Assembly: GCA_031289165.1 (NCBI GenBank)
Contig: JAITPZ010000081.1
Span: forward strand, 1-6,240
Length of the DNA: 6,240 nt
Direction of reading: 5' to 3'
Origin: Synergistaceae bacterium
GTDB lineage: Bacteria > Synergistota > Synergistia > Synergistales > Aminobacteriaceae
Shown here: positions 1-5,423 of the stretch, one piece after another
How positions within the stretch are numbered: position 1 is the first letter of the stretch
Layout: every line of letters begins with the position of its first letter
Position numbers and translations under genes: made by a program
The notes under the pieces: generated by a model
What the model was told of the DNA's origin: nothing
The model's database searches: none
What the model saw: the letters and a program-made list of their open reading frames with translations, nothing else

Positions 1-374
1 TGAGCCAAAATTTGGTCCATTCGCGCCTCGATTTTTTCCTCGGGCAATCCGTAGTTGCGGGGGCCGAACGCAGCATCTTCGTATACGGTTGGCATGAAAA
101 GTTGGCCATCCGGATTTTGAAACACCATCCCGATACTGCGTCGCAGTTCGCGCAAAGTGTCTTTTTCCACCACGACGTTTTCGAAGACAATTTCCCCAAA
201 ATCAGGTGCCAATACGCCGGCCAGGGTCAGCAGAAGAGTGGATTTCCCGGCTCCGTTGGCCTCGATCAGCGCGATCCTTTCCCCTTTTTGAATGGAAAAG
301 CTGACAATTTCCAACGCGCATGCTGTGTCGTTGGGGTCGTACTTCACAATGAGGTTTGTTGTTTTAGAGGAAAT
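1..374 (-). CDS. cbiO: Cobalt/nickel ECF transporter ATP-binding protein (CbiO/EcfA-like), partial, probably defective
   Basis: The minus-strand frame from 374 to the left edge (124 codons, 3' end outside the window) reads as the N-terminal half of a CbiO-type ABC ATPase. It shows a beta-strand lead (NLIVKYD), then SFSIQKGERIALIEANGAGKST (Walker A region), then the Q-loop VFQNPDGQLFMPTVYEDAAF and GPRNYGLPEE, a signature of the ECF/CbiO branch. Such proteins energise Co or Ni uptake together with CbiM and CbiQ at the membrane. Two things look wrong. The first glycine of the Walker A GxxGxGKST is glutamate (codon GAG at 261-263). There is also no ATG: the frame opens right after a TAA (375-377), leaving only ATT at 372-374 or GTG at 345-347, and the GTG would drop the first conserved strand. 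A weak AGGGG lies 8 bases before the ATT. No cbiQ is found directly upstream. Family assignment is firm; functionality is doubtful. Confidence 0.82.
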   Translation of the reverse strand, partial: MSSKTTNLIVKYDPNDTACALEIVSFSIQKGERIALIEANGAGKSTLLLTLAGVLAPDFGEIVFENVVVEKDTLRELRRSIGMVFQNPDGQLFMPTVYEDAAFGPRNYGLPEEKIEARMDQILA

Positions 375-443
375 TTACCCAACCCCTGAGCTTTACCCCA
401 GACTCCACCCAGGGTCCTGGTCCCCAAAATCCCGTTAATTGAG

Positions 444-461
444 CTTAAGTTGTTGGCATTG
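444..461. repeat. Degenerate copy of the MITE terminal inverted repeat
   Basis: CTTAAGTTGTTGGCATTG at this site matches the right terminal repeat of the element at 2009-2132 (CTTAAGTTGACAGCAGTG) at 14 of 18 positions, including an unbroken 9-base CTTAAGTTG. It lies in the short gap between the cbiO remnant and the TetR gene, near the left rearrangement boundary. It may be a relic of a related insertion element, but one short imperfect match cannot prove this, and no partner end or target duplication is visible nearby. Confidence 0.3.
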
Positions 462-481
462 GATTAAAAAGTAGAAGTTAC

Positions 482-511
482 TTGACGAAACCGACTGGTT
501 GGTATTATTAT
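482..511 (+). promoter_or_regulatory. Candidate sigma70-type promoter of the TetR gene
   Basis: TTGACG (482-487, five of six consensus -35 bases) is followed after 18 bases by TATTAT (506-511, five of six consensus -10 bases). A second overlapping TATTAT at 503-508 gives 15-base spacing. Transcription would start about six to eight bases after the -10 box, which is at or next to the ATG at 518. A small inverted repeat, AACC-gact-GGTT (489-500), lies between the two boxes and could be an operator for the TetR protein itself, but its arms are only four bases long. Confidence 0.45.
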
Positions 512-517
512 TTTCGT

Positions 518-1084
518 ATGACAAATAACAATAGAAAAAAGAAGCAACCGGATCTCGTCAGACAACAGTTATTGGAATCAGCCGCGTTTGTCGCTGTTGA
601 GCGCGGATTGGGCGCTTTGACTCTTGATCTTGTCGCGCAAAGAACGGGCGTCAGCAAAGGAGGGCTCATATATCACTTTCCAAGCAAGCATGCTCTGATT
701 GAGGGGCTGTTCAATTATCTGCTTGCCTTATTTGAAAGCTCCATCAACGAGTATATAGCCCAGGATTCAAACCCGCGTGGCCAATTTTCCAGGGCATACG
801 TGAGGGCTTCAGCGTTTCCCAAAAACGAACCGAGTGAAAGTAAACTTCTTGGGGCTTTGGCCCTGTCGATGAGCAATGACGCGCTCTTTGCGACTGTCTG
901 GCAGAAATGGGTGATCTCTCAAATGGAAAAACACTCCGAAAACGCTGGCTCTGCCCTGGGGCGGATGATCCGATATGCGGCGGATGGCATCTGGTTGGAA
1001 GCCTGCACTGTAACTCACATTTATGACGTGGAAGTGCGAGCATCCGCTGTTGAACATCTTATAGAACTGACATATTCACTATAA
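518..1084 (+). CDS. TetR/AcrR family transcriptional regulator
   Basis: The 188-residue product has the standard TetR length and plan. A basic N-terminus (NNNRKKK) precedes a three-helix DNA-binding domain at about residues 12-58, with the helix-turn-helix region LTLDLVAQRTGVSKGGLIYH and then FPSKHALIEG. A helical ligand/dimer domain at about 65-188 includes the ADGIWLEA segment common near the TetR C-terminus. I chose ATG 518. An in-frame TTG at 482 would add 12 residues atypical of the family, and that TTG coincides with a -35-like box. There is no Shine-Dalgarno sequence before 518, consistent with a leaderless message from the promoter at 482-511. The DUF169 gene starts 35 bases downstream on the same strand, so the two probably share a transcript and the regulator may control it, likely with autoregulation. 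The ligand is unknown. Confidence 0.9.
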   Translation: MTNNNRKKKQPDLVRQQLLESAAFVAVERGLGALTLDLVAQRTGVSKGGLIYHFPSKHALIEGLFNYLLALFESSINEYIAQDSNPRGQFSRAYVRASAFPKNEPSESKLLGALALSMSNDALFATVWQKWVISQMEKHSENAGSALGRMIRYAADGIWLEACTVTHIYDVEVRASAVEHLIELTYSL

Positions 1085-1119
1085 TCGATGAAAATCTGTT
1101 TCAAAGAGGAGACGATGGA

Positions 1120-1935
1120 ATGCCATCTATAGAAAACGCCTTGTCGCTCAAATATCCGCCTTTGGCGATTTTTTATGCGGAAGAACCCCCAGCTGAGTCA
1201 AGAAAGCTCAACCCACTGTGTGCGATGTCTCTAGTAGCCGAAGCCGCGAAAGGGTCAACGGTGGCATTGTGCAAAGGCAGCTGCGGCTGCCCAGGGGCTT
1301 CTTCTGGTTTTTGTCTAGAATCTCACGACCCGGACGAATTTCCAGGGGGGCGCGAGTGCTATTTTCGCTTTTTATCCATCGGGAACAAGGGATGGGAACA
1401 AGGCCGCGCCGTACTTGAACAATTAAAAACATCTGGGGCGCCCAAAATTATGGTAGAAGAATTTTCCGAGGGAGAGGGTTTCCTGAAAACCCCCGAAATG
1501 GTGGAGGCGTTTGCCGCGAACGTGCCTTATACAAAACCCGAGGGGCTTTGCGTTGTGATGAAACCTCTAAAGGATCTCAGGCCCGAGGAAAAACCGAAGG
1601 TCGTGGCTTTCTTGGCGAACTCGGATCAACTTTCAGCTCTGGCCGGTCTTGTCCATTTTTCGCATCCTAATGTCGATCATGTAAAGGTTCCCTTTGGCGC
1701 GGGATGTCAATGTTTGGGGGCTTATCCCTTTCATGAGGCAGAACAGGGCAACCCGAACGCCATTATTGGATTGATGGACATTTCCGCCCGCTTCTATCTG
1801 GATAAACTTCTGGGAGATGATTTTCTCTCATTTACAGTGCCATTTCCTCTATACCAAGAAATGGAGTCAAATGTTGCGGAAAGTTTTCTGACGCGATTCG
1901 CTTGGAAATCCTTAATGAGAAAAACTCAAATTTAG
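1120..1935 (+). CDS. DUF169 family protein
   Basis: This 271-residue cytosolic protein (no signal peptide or membrane segment visible) belongs to the DUF169/COG2043 family, whose biochemical role is not established to my knowledge. Family hallmarks are the opening KYPPLAIFYAEEPP, a cysteine-rich block CKGSCGCPGASSGFC (C51, C55, C57, C65) preceded by C34 and followed by C80, and a second block GAGCQCLGAYPF (C196, C198) followed by GLMDISARFYL. The paired CxC blocks suggest a metal, cluster or cofactor site, but that is inference. The start is well set: AAAGAGGAG (1104-1112) lies 7-8 bases before ATG 1120, and the closer ATG at 1115 runs into a stop after five codons. It follows the TetR gene by 35 bases on the same strand and is likely its co-transcribed partner and target. 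The MITE lies 73 bases beyond its stop codon. Confidence 0.9.
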   Translation: MPSIENALSLKYPPLAIFYAEEPPAESRKLNPLCAMSLVAEAAKGSTVALCKGSCGCPGASSGFCLESHDPDEFPGGRECYFRFLSIGNKGWEQGRAVLEQLKTSGAPKIMVEEFSEGEGFLKTPEMVEAFAANVPYTKPEGLCVVMKPLKDLRPEEKPKVVAFLANSDQLSALAGLVHFSHPNVDHVKVPFGAGCQCLGAYPFHEAEQGNPNAIIGLMDISARFYLDKLLGDDFLSFTVPFPLYQEMESNVAESFLTRFAWKSLMRKTQI

Positions 1936-1990
1936 AGTGCGCGGGTTGCATGACCATGAACCAGAAAGAGCGACTGATGTCTGTGAGCAG

Positions 1991-2020
1991 ATTTTAGAAT
2001 CTACGCATCACTGCTGTCAA
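1991..2020 (-). promoter_or_regulatory. Candidate outward hybrid promoter from the left MITE end
   Basis: Read on the minus strand, the left terminal repeat supplies a perfect TTGACA (2020-2015), and the flanking host DNA supplies TAAAAT (1996-1991) after exactly 18 bases. This is the classic arrangement by which an insertion-element end forms a new promoter. The transcript would run leftward, antisense to the DUF169 gene and then the TetR gene. It is a sequence match only; the spacing could be chance. Confidence 0.35.
1999..2008. repeat. Left target-site duplication of the MITE
   Basis: ATCTACGCAT lies immediately left of the element and is repeated exactly at 2133-2142. The first and last bases of the duplication are complementary, so the boundary with the terminal repeat is ambiguous by one or two bases. 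The duplication may be counted as 6-10 bases depending on where the repeat is taken to end. Confidence 0.85.
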
Positions 2021-2026
2021 CTTAAG
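2009..2026 (+). repeat. Left terminal inverted repeat of the MITE
   Basis: CACTGCTGTCAACTTAAG is the exact reverse complement of 2115-2132. On the minus strand it contains a perfect TTGACA hexamer (2020-2015) pointing out of the element. Confidence 0.88.
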
Positions 2027-2114
2027 AACAAAATAGGGCTTCGCGTACATAGTATTCTCTTCGTAGATACCCCATTTTGCGAGAGTTACCCCCAAAAAGA
2101 ATATGCAAAAAACG

Positions 2115-2132
2115 CTTAAGTTGACAGCAGTG
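2115..2132 (-). repeat. Right terminal inverted repeat of the MITE
   Basis: CTTAAGTTGACAGCAGTG is the exact reverse complement of 2009-2026. Its TTGACA (2121-2126) points outward to the right. The flank on that side offers no good -10 box at 16-18 bases, only AT-rich DNA around 2146-2152. Confidence 0.88.
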
Positions 2133-2412
2133 ATCTACGCATCCGAAAATATGTCAGTATCGTGGGAAAAGGACCCAAAAGCGCGACCAGGAAGATGCCG
2201 CCTCCAATGTATTCGCTGGAGCCCGCAGCGGGGATGGTGAAGTTGATCATCTGCCCGGCAAAGACGAAAGCTCCCAAAATTCCCATCATGGAGATTTTTT
2301 CATCCAGTCCGTCCGTGGAGATTTTTTTGACGGAATAAGCGATTGCCGCCGCGCTGACGGCGGGCATGATACCCCCCACCTGGGGGGACAACAAAGCATT
2401 GGTCATGTGCAT
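2116..2412 (-). pseudogene. cbiM: Truncated cobalt/nickel ECF transporter membrane component CbiM
   Basis: About 87 residues match the N-terminal part of CbiM, the metal-binding S component of Co/Ni ECF transporters. Visible are MHM at the start, NALLSPQVGG, MGILGAFVFAGQMINFTIP, GGGIFLVALLGP and three hydrophobic segments. Intact CbiM is over 200 residues. Here similarity stops at about residue 87 (near 2155), and the frame ends in MITE sequence (stop at 2116-2118). Removing the MITE and one target duplication does not restore it: the frame then reads a stop two codons on, so truncation predates or is independent of the insertion. I chose the ATG at 2410-2412 over the one at 2416-2418. It gives Met-His at the terminus, where family members use His2 for metal binding, and GGAAG sits 7 bases upstream. 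The conserved histidine of the SSGH segment is Tyr68 (TAC, 2209-2211), next to a Gly-to-Glu change. It lies 65 bases downstream of the 2-hydroxyacid dehydrogenase gene. Confidence 0.85.
2133..2142. repeat. Right target-site duplication of the MITE
   Basis: ATCTACGCAT is an exact copy of 1999-2008 and directly abuts the right terminal repeat. Confidence 0.85.
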
Positions 2413-2477
2413 GACCATTCTTCCTTCGATAAGTAAACAGTCAATAAACGATTGTTTTTACATTCAATGCCGCTTTG

Positions 2478-3548
2478 TTAGCCCTTGTAATAGGGAAGTT
2501 GTTCGTCGAAGCGTTTTTTGTCGTTTTTGTACCAGGCTATGACGTGCCTGATTGCTTCGCGCGCCTTGTTGATCGCGGCCAGGTCCGAATTAAAAGCCTG
2601 ATGTGGCTGGATGTAGATGTTCGCGCTGCGGCTGCAGGAACGCTCTAGCATCTCCATGGCGGCAATATGGTCCGCTTTCTCCGGTACCTGACCGTTGACA
2701 ATCTTTGAAAAAATGTTTTCTTCGCTAAAAACGTCCACTCCGATTCCGGCAATGATCTTTTTGTCGTAGAGTTCCAGGAGCACCGACTCCGGGGCGATTT
2801 CGCCTCTTGTTACGTTGATGAAAAGCAGTCCGGTTTTTGCCTGGGACAGATATTCTTTCGGAAAATAGTTTACGTTGAAGAACCGGCTTCCAGTGGTCTT
2901 CGTCAGGTTCATCGTGTTGACGATGATGTCGCTGCTTTCGATCGCCTCTTCTTTGGAAACGAATTTGACGCCGTGATTATAGAGAGTGTCCAGCTCGTTT
3001 TGCCGGACGTCGACGCCCTGCGTCGTCAATCCGTTGCCCGCGAGAAGATCATAAGTTTTCTTCCCGATCTTTCCCAGCCCGAAAACCGTCGCTACCTTAT
3101 CGGAGGTCAGCTCGATAAAGGAAATGCTTTTATTCCTTTCGAAAGTGCGGGTATTCTCGGTATAGTGATTCAAATACCCCGCCGTGGCGTACAGAAATTT
3201 CATCGCTGTCTGCGCGACGGCGGCAACGCAATATTCGCGCAGGGAGGCGAAGTTCGCGACGTCCGTCAGGTGCTCGAAGTGATCGTATCCCGCGCTTCGG
3301 GTCACGATGTTTTTTTTCGTGCCGCTCAGATAATCCCGGGGAAGCACGGAATGCGTTTTCGTCGTAATAATATCGGGCAGGACCGCATCGGGGTTCTTTT
3401 TCAAAAAATCCTGAACCGTGTCCGGAACGACGAGAGACCTGAGATCTTTGGACAAATGATTTTCCCGCTGTCCCCGAATCGTTTCCTCTTCCAGGTGCTT
3501 GGCTTCCGCGCCCAGCGCTTCAAAGTGGATGATGTCGTATTTTTCCAC
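2478..3548 (-). CDS. D-isomer-specific 2-hydroxyacid dehydrogenase (D-lactate dehydrogenase-like)
   Basis: The 356-residue product should interconvert a 2-oxo acid and its D-2-hydroxy acid with NAD(P)H in the cytosol. The substrate-binding domain includes TRSAGYDH (84-91). The Rossmann domain has GLGKIG (157-162) and an acidic Asp180 at the end of the second strand, favouring NADH. The catalytic triad is complete: Arg248 (NVTRGE), Glu277 (DVFSEE) and His316 (QPHQAF). Between Glu277 and His316 lies a stretch of about 38 residues, and the protein is slightly long for the family (about 310-340). The exact acid (lactate, 2-oxoisocaproate, other) cannot be assigned. The start is GTG at 3546-3548, supported by AAGGGGAG just upstream; no internal ATG appears until residue 116. 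It is the fourth gene of the oxidoreductase operon, 28 bases after the preceding aldo/keto reductase, and is followed by the cbiM remnant. Confidence 0.9.
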   Translation of the reverse strand: MEKYDIIHFEALGAEAKHLEEETIRGQRENHLSKDLRSLVVPDTVQDFLKKNPDAVLPDIITTKTHSVLPRDYLSGTKKNIVTRSAGYDHFEHLTDVANFASLREYCVAAVAQTAMKFLYATAGYLNHYTENTRTFERNKSISFIELTSDKVATVFGLGKIGKKTYDLLAGNGLTTQGVDVRQNELDTLYNHGVKFVSKEEAIESSDIIVNTMNLTKTTGSRFFNVNYFPKEYLSQAKTGLLFINVTRGEIAPESVLLELYDKKIIAGIGVDVFSEENIFSKIVNGQVPEKADHIAAMEMLERSCSRSANIYIQPHQAFNSDLAAINKAREAIRHVIAWYKNDKKRFDEQLPYYKG

Positions 3549-3576
3549 AATACTCCCCTTTTCCGATTGTCCGCAT

Positions 3577-4428
3577 CTAAAATGTCATTGCATCGGGATT
3601 TCTCGCGTAGCCACAGCAGCCCTTCAACCCGGCAATCAGCTTTACGTCCTCCACTGACAGTTCAAAATCAAACACTCCGGTATTTTCCTTGATGCGGGAG
3701 GTTGTCACCGATTTGGGCAGGGGAAGAAAGCCCATTTGCAGGCTCCAGCGGATGCAGATTTGGGCGATGGGTTTGCCGTATTTTTCCGCAAGTGCCTTCA
3801 TTTCCGAAACTTCGAAAATTTTCCCCGTGCCAAGCGGACTGTAGGCCTCCAGAAGGATGTTGTTTTTCCTGCAGTAGTCCGAGACCTCGGCTTGGGGTTC
3901 GCCGGGACAGAGAAATATCTGATTGACCGCAGGCGCGACTGTCGCAGTTTTCATCAGCTCGTCGATATGGCGGGGGAAGAAATTGCTGACGCCGATGGCG
4001 CGGATGCGACCGGCCCTGTGGAATTCCTCGAAAGCCTTCCATGTGCCCGCGTTGGCCTCCTGCCAGCGGGTTCTGTATTTAATGGGGTTCGGCCAGTGAA
4101 TCAGGTACAAATCGAGATAATCCGTGTCCAGGTTTTTCAGCGTCCGCTCGAAAGCCGCCTGAGCTTCCTCATAGCCATGTGCCGTGTTTTGCAGTTTGCT
4201 GGTGAGAAAAATGTCTTTTCTGGCGACGCCGCTTTGCTTTATCGCGATTCCCACGCTTTCTTCGTTTTCGTAGGCCGCGGCGGTGTCAATATGCCGGTAC
4301 CCCAGCGAGAGCGCCGCCTTTACGGCGGACACGGCGGTCTCCCCATTGGGCGTCTGCCAGGTGCCGAAGCCCACGCAGGGAATCCCAACACCATTGTGCA
4401 ATTCATAAACATCAGTCAAAGATTTCAT
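3577..4428 (-). CDS. Aldo/keto reductase, DkgA/YvgN (AKR5-like) type
   Basis: This 283-residue cytosolic (beta/alpha)8-barrel enzyme reduces aldehydes or ketones with NADPH. The catalytic tetrad is in place: Asp48 (RHIDTAAAY), Tyr53, Lys78 (LTSK) and His111 (LIHWP). Later barrel motifs IRAIGVSNF (142-150) and EAYSPLGTG (194-202), and the C-terminal cofactor site LPLPKSVTTSRIKEN (235-249), are typical of the 2,5-diketogluconate/methylglyoxal reductase branch. The usual NQIExHP motif reads NQIFLCPGE, a variant affecting the substrate side of the barrel and so perhaps specificity. The start ATG at 4426-4428 has a strong GAGGAGG site (4442-4436) seven bases before it. The gene lies 21 bases after the other aldo/keto reductase and 28 bases before the 2-hydroxyacid dehydrogenase. 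The natural substrate is unknown; broad carbonyl reduction is likely. Confidence 0.93.
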   Translation of the reverse strand: MKSLTDVYELHNGVGIPCVGFGTWQTPNGETAVSAVKAALSLGYRHIDTAAAYENEESVGIAIKQSGVARKDIFLTSKLQNTAHGYEEAQAAFERTLKNLDTDYLDLYLIHWPNPIKYRTRWQEANAGTWKAFEEFHRAGRIRAIGVSNFFPRHIDELMKTATVAPAVNQIFLCPGEPQAEVSDYCRKNNILLEAYSPLGTGKIFEVSEMKALAEKYGKPIAQICIRWSLQMGFLPLPKSVTTSRIKENTGVFDFELSVEDVKLIAGLKGCCGYARNPDAMTF

Positions 4429-4449
4429 CGTAATGCCTCCTCGGATACG

Positions 4450-5418
4450 CTATCGATTATAGGCGAAACGGGTTCCGGCCAAAGAACACCATATTTCATC
4501 GCATTGCGCCATCGCTTCAGAATCCAGAGGTTCGCCTTCGAGGGATTCGATATTCTGTTCAAGCTGCGACAGACGACTCACTCCGGAAATGACGCTCGTA
4601 ACTATCTCCTGTGTCGCACACCATTTCATGGATAACTGCAACAGGTTCAATCTCCGTTTTTCCGCGATCGCCTTCAATTTTTCAACGGCTGTAAAATTTT
4701 CGTTCGACCAATACCGGTCGTAATACATTTTGTTATTTGCGAAGCGCGTGTTTTCAGCGGGATTTCCCGGCCGGTGTTTCCCCGCCAGAAGTCCTCCGGC
4801 AAGGGGATTGTAGGTCGTCAACCCCAGGCGATGCGCTTTCAGGAATGGGACGAGCTCGCTCTCAATGCCTCGCGTGATGAGATTGCAGACATTTTGGGTA
4901 ATAATCGGCGTCACATAGCTGCGTTTGTCGCAAATTGCCAGGATATCGGCGATTTGCCACGCCGCAAAGTTGCTGACTCCAATGTAACGGATTTTGCCCG
5001 ACGCGACCAGCCGCGACATTGTCTCCAACGATTCCTCCAGAGAAGTTTTGTAATCGGGAGCGTGCATATAGTAGATGTCGATGTAGTCGGTATCCAAACG
5101 CTGCAGACTTTTATCCGCGGCGGACAGAATGTTACGGCGACTCAGTCCCGCGTCATTTGGATCCTGGCCCATTTGTCCGTTGACTTTTGTCGCCAGGAGA
5201 ATCTTCTCTCGCCTGTTTTTGATGCCTTTTCCGACGATTCGTTCACTTTCGCCCTGATTGTATACGTTGGCGGTGTCGAAAAGATTGACGCCATGTTCAT
5301 ACGCGTAATCCATGATTCGCAAACTCTCGTTCTCGTTTGTTTGCCCGCCAAACATCATCGTTCCCAGGGAGAGAAGCGATACTTTAAGATTTGTCTCCGG
5401 CAGGTTGTTATATCGCAT
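4450..5418 (-). CDS. Aldo/keto reductase, YajO/IolS-like type
   Basis: The 322-residue product belongs to the longer aldo/keto reductase branch, as shown by the opening MRYNNLPETNLKVSLLSLGT and MMFGG. The tetrad is complete: Asp48 (NLFDTANVY), Tyr53, Lys78 (LATKVNG) and His119 (YYMHAPD). These are followed by IRYIGVSNF, TYNPLAGGLLAGK and the C-terminal cofactor-binding run SVISGVSRLSQLEQNI. It would reduce or oxidise small or sugar-derived carbonyls with NADP(H). I chose ATG 5416-5418, preceded by AGGTGA at six-base spacing. An in-frame GTG three codons upstream (5425-5427) overlaps the stop of the alcohol dehydrogenase gene but sits badly relative to that site and adds an atypical MTA. The 5-base gap to the upstream stop implies translational coupling. 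It is only distantly related to the neighbouring aldo/keto reductase, so the pair is not a recent duplication. Confidence 0.93.
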   Translation of the reverse strand: MRYNNLPETNLKVSLLSLGTMMFGGQTNENESLRIMDYAYEHGVNLFDTANVYNQGESERIVGKGIKNRREKILLATKVNGQMGQDPNDAGLSRRNILSAADKSLQRLDTDYIDIYYMHAPDYKTSLEESLETMSRLVASGKIRYIGVSNFAAWQIADILAICDKRSYVTPIITQNVCNLITRGIESELVPFLKAHRLGLTTYNPLAGGLLAGKHRPGNPAENTRFANNKMYYDRYWSNENFTAVEKLKAIAEKRRLNLLQLSMKWCATQEIVTSVISGVSRLSQLEQNIESLEGEPLDSEAMAQCDEIWCSLAGTRFAYNR

Positions 5419-5423
5419 CGCCG

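Larger units (their letters stand above)
2009..2132. mobile_element. MITE-like non-autonomous insertion element, 124 bp
   Basis: The element is bounded by perfect 18-bp inverted repeats (CACTGCTGTCAACTTAAG at left, its exact complement at right) and flanked by a 10-bp direct repeat of host DNA. Its 88-bp AT-rich core has no plausible gene. A sub-terminal inverted repeat in the core (CAAAATAGGG at 2029-2038 against CCCCATTTTG at 2070-2079, 9 of 10 pairs) would let the core fold into a hairpin. No transposase is present, so movement would depend on one supplied by a full-length relative. A duplication near 10 bp fits IS4-type transposases (9-13 bp) better than families making 2-8 bp, but the family is not proven. 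It lies just beyond the truncated end of cbiM, and its left repeat supplies the last codons and stop of the cbiM frame. Confidence 0.85.

Noticed and set aside
404..421. Inverted repeat CCAGG-GT-CCTGG as a terminator
   Set aside because: The loop is only two bases and no T-run follows on either strand.
378..427. Clustered G-runs on the minus strand as a possible G-quadruplex
   Set aside because: Several loops exceed seven bases and one contains a competing C-run, so the case is weak.
482..517. TTG at 482 as the TetR start
   Set aside because: It adds 12 residues (including WYYYF) not typical of TetR N-termini, and the TTG is better explained as part of a -35 hexamer.
1937..2119. A 60-codon plus-strand frame starting at GTG 1937
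   Set aside because: Its second half is MITE sequence, it has no ribosome-binding site, and its end falls in the terminal repeat, so it is not a coherent gene.
2436..2458. CAAT/ATTG hairpin followed by T's between the 2-hydroxyacid dehydrogenase gene and cbiM
   Set aside because: The four-base AT-rich stem is too weak for a terminator, and the T-run is on the strand opposite to local transcription.
2413..2477. Cobalamin riboswitch upstream of cbiM
   Set aside because: The 65-base gap is too short and no B12-box-like sequence is visible.
3577..5418. Two adjacent aldo/keto reductases as a tandem duplication
   Set aside because: They belong to different branches with different lengths, N-termini and cofactor-binding motifs, so they are not recent copies.
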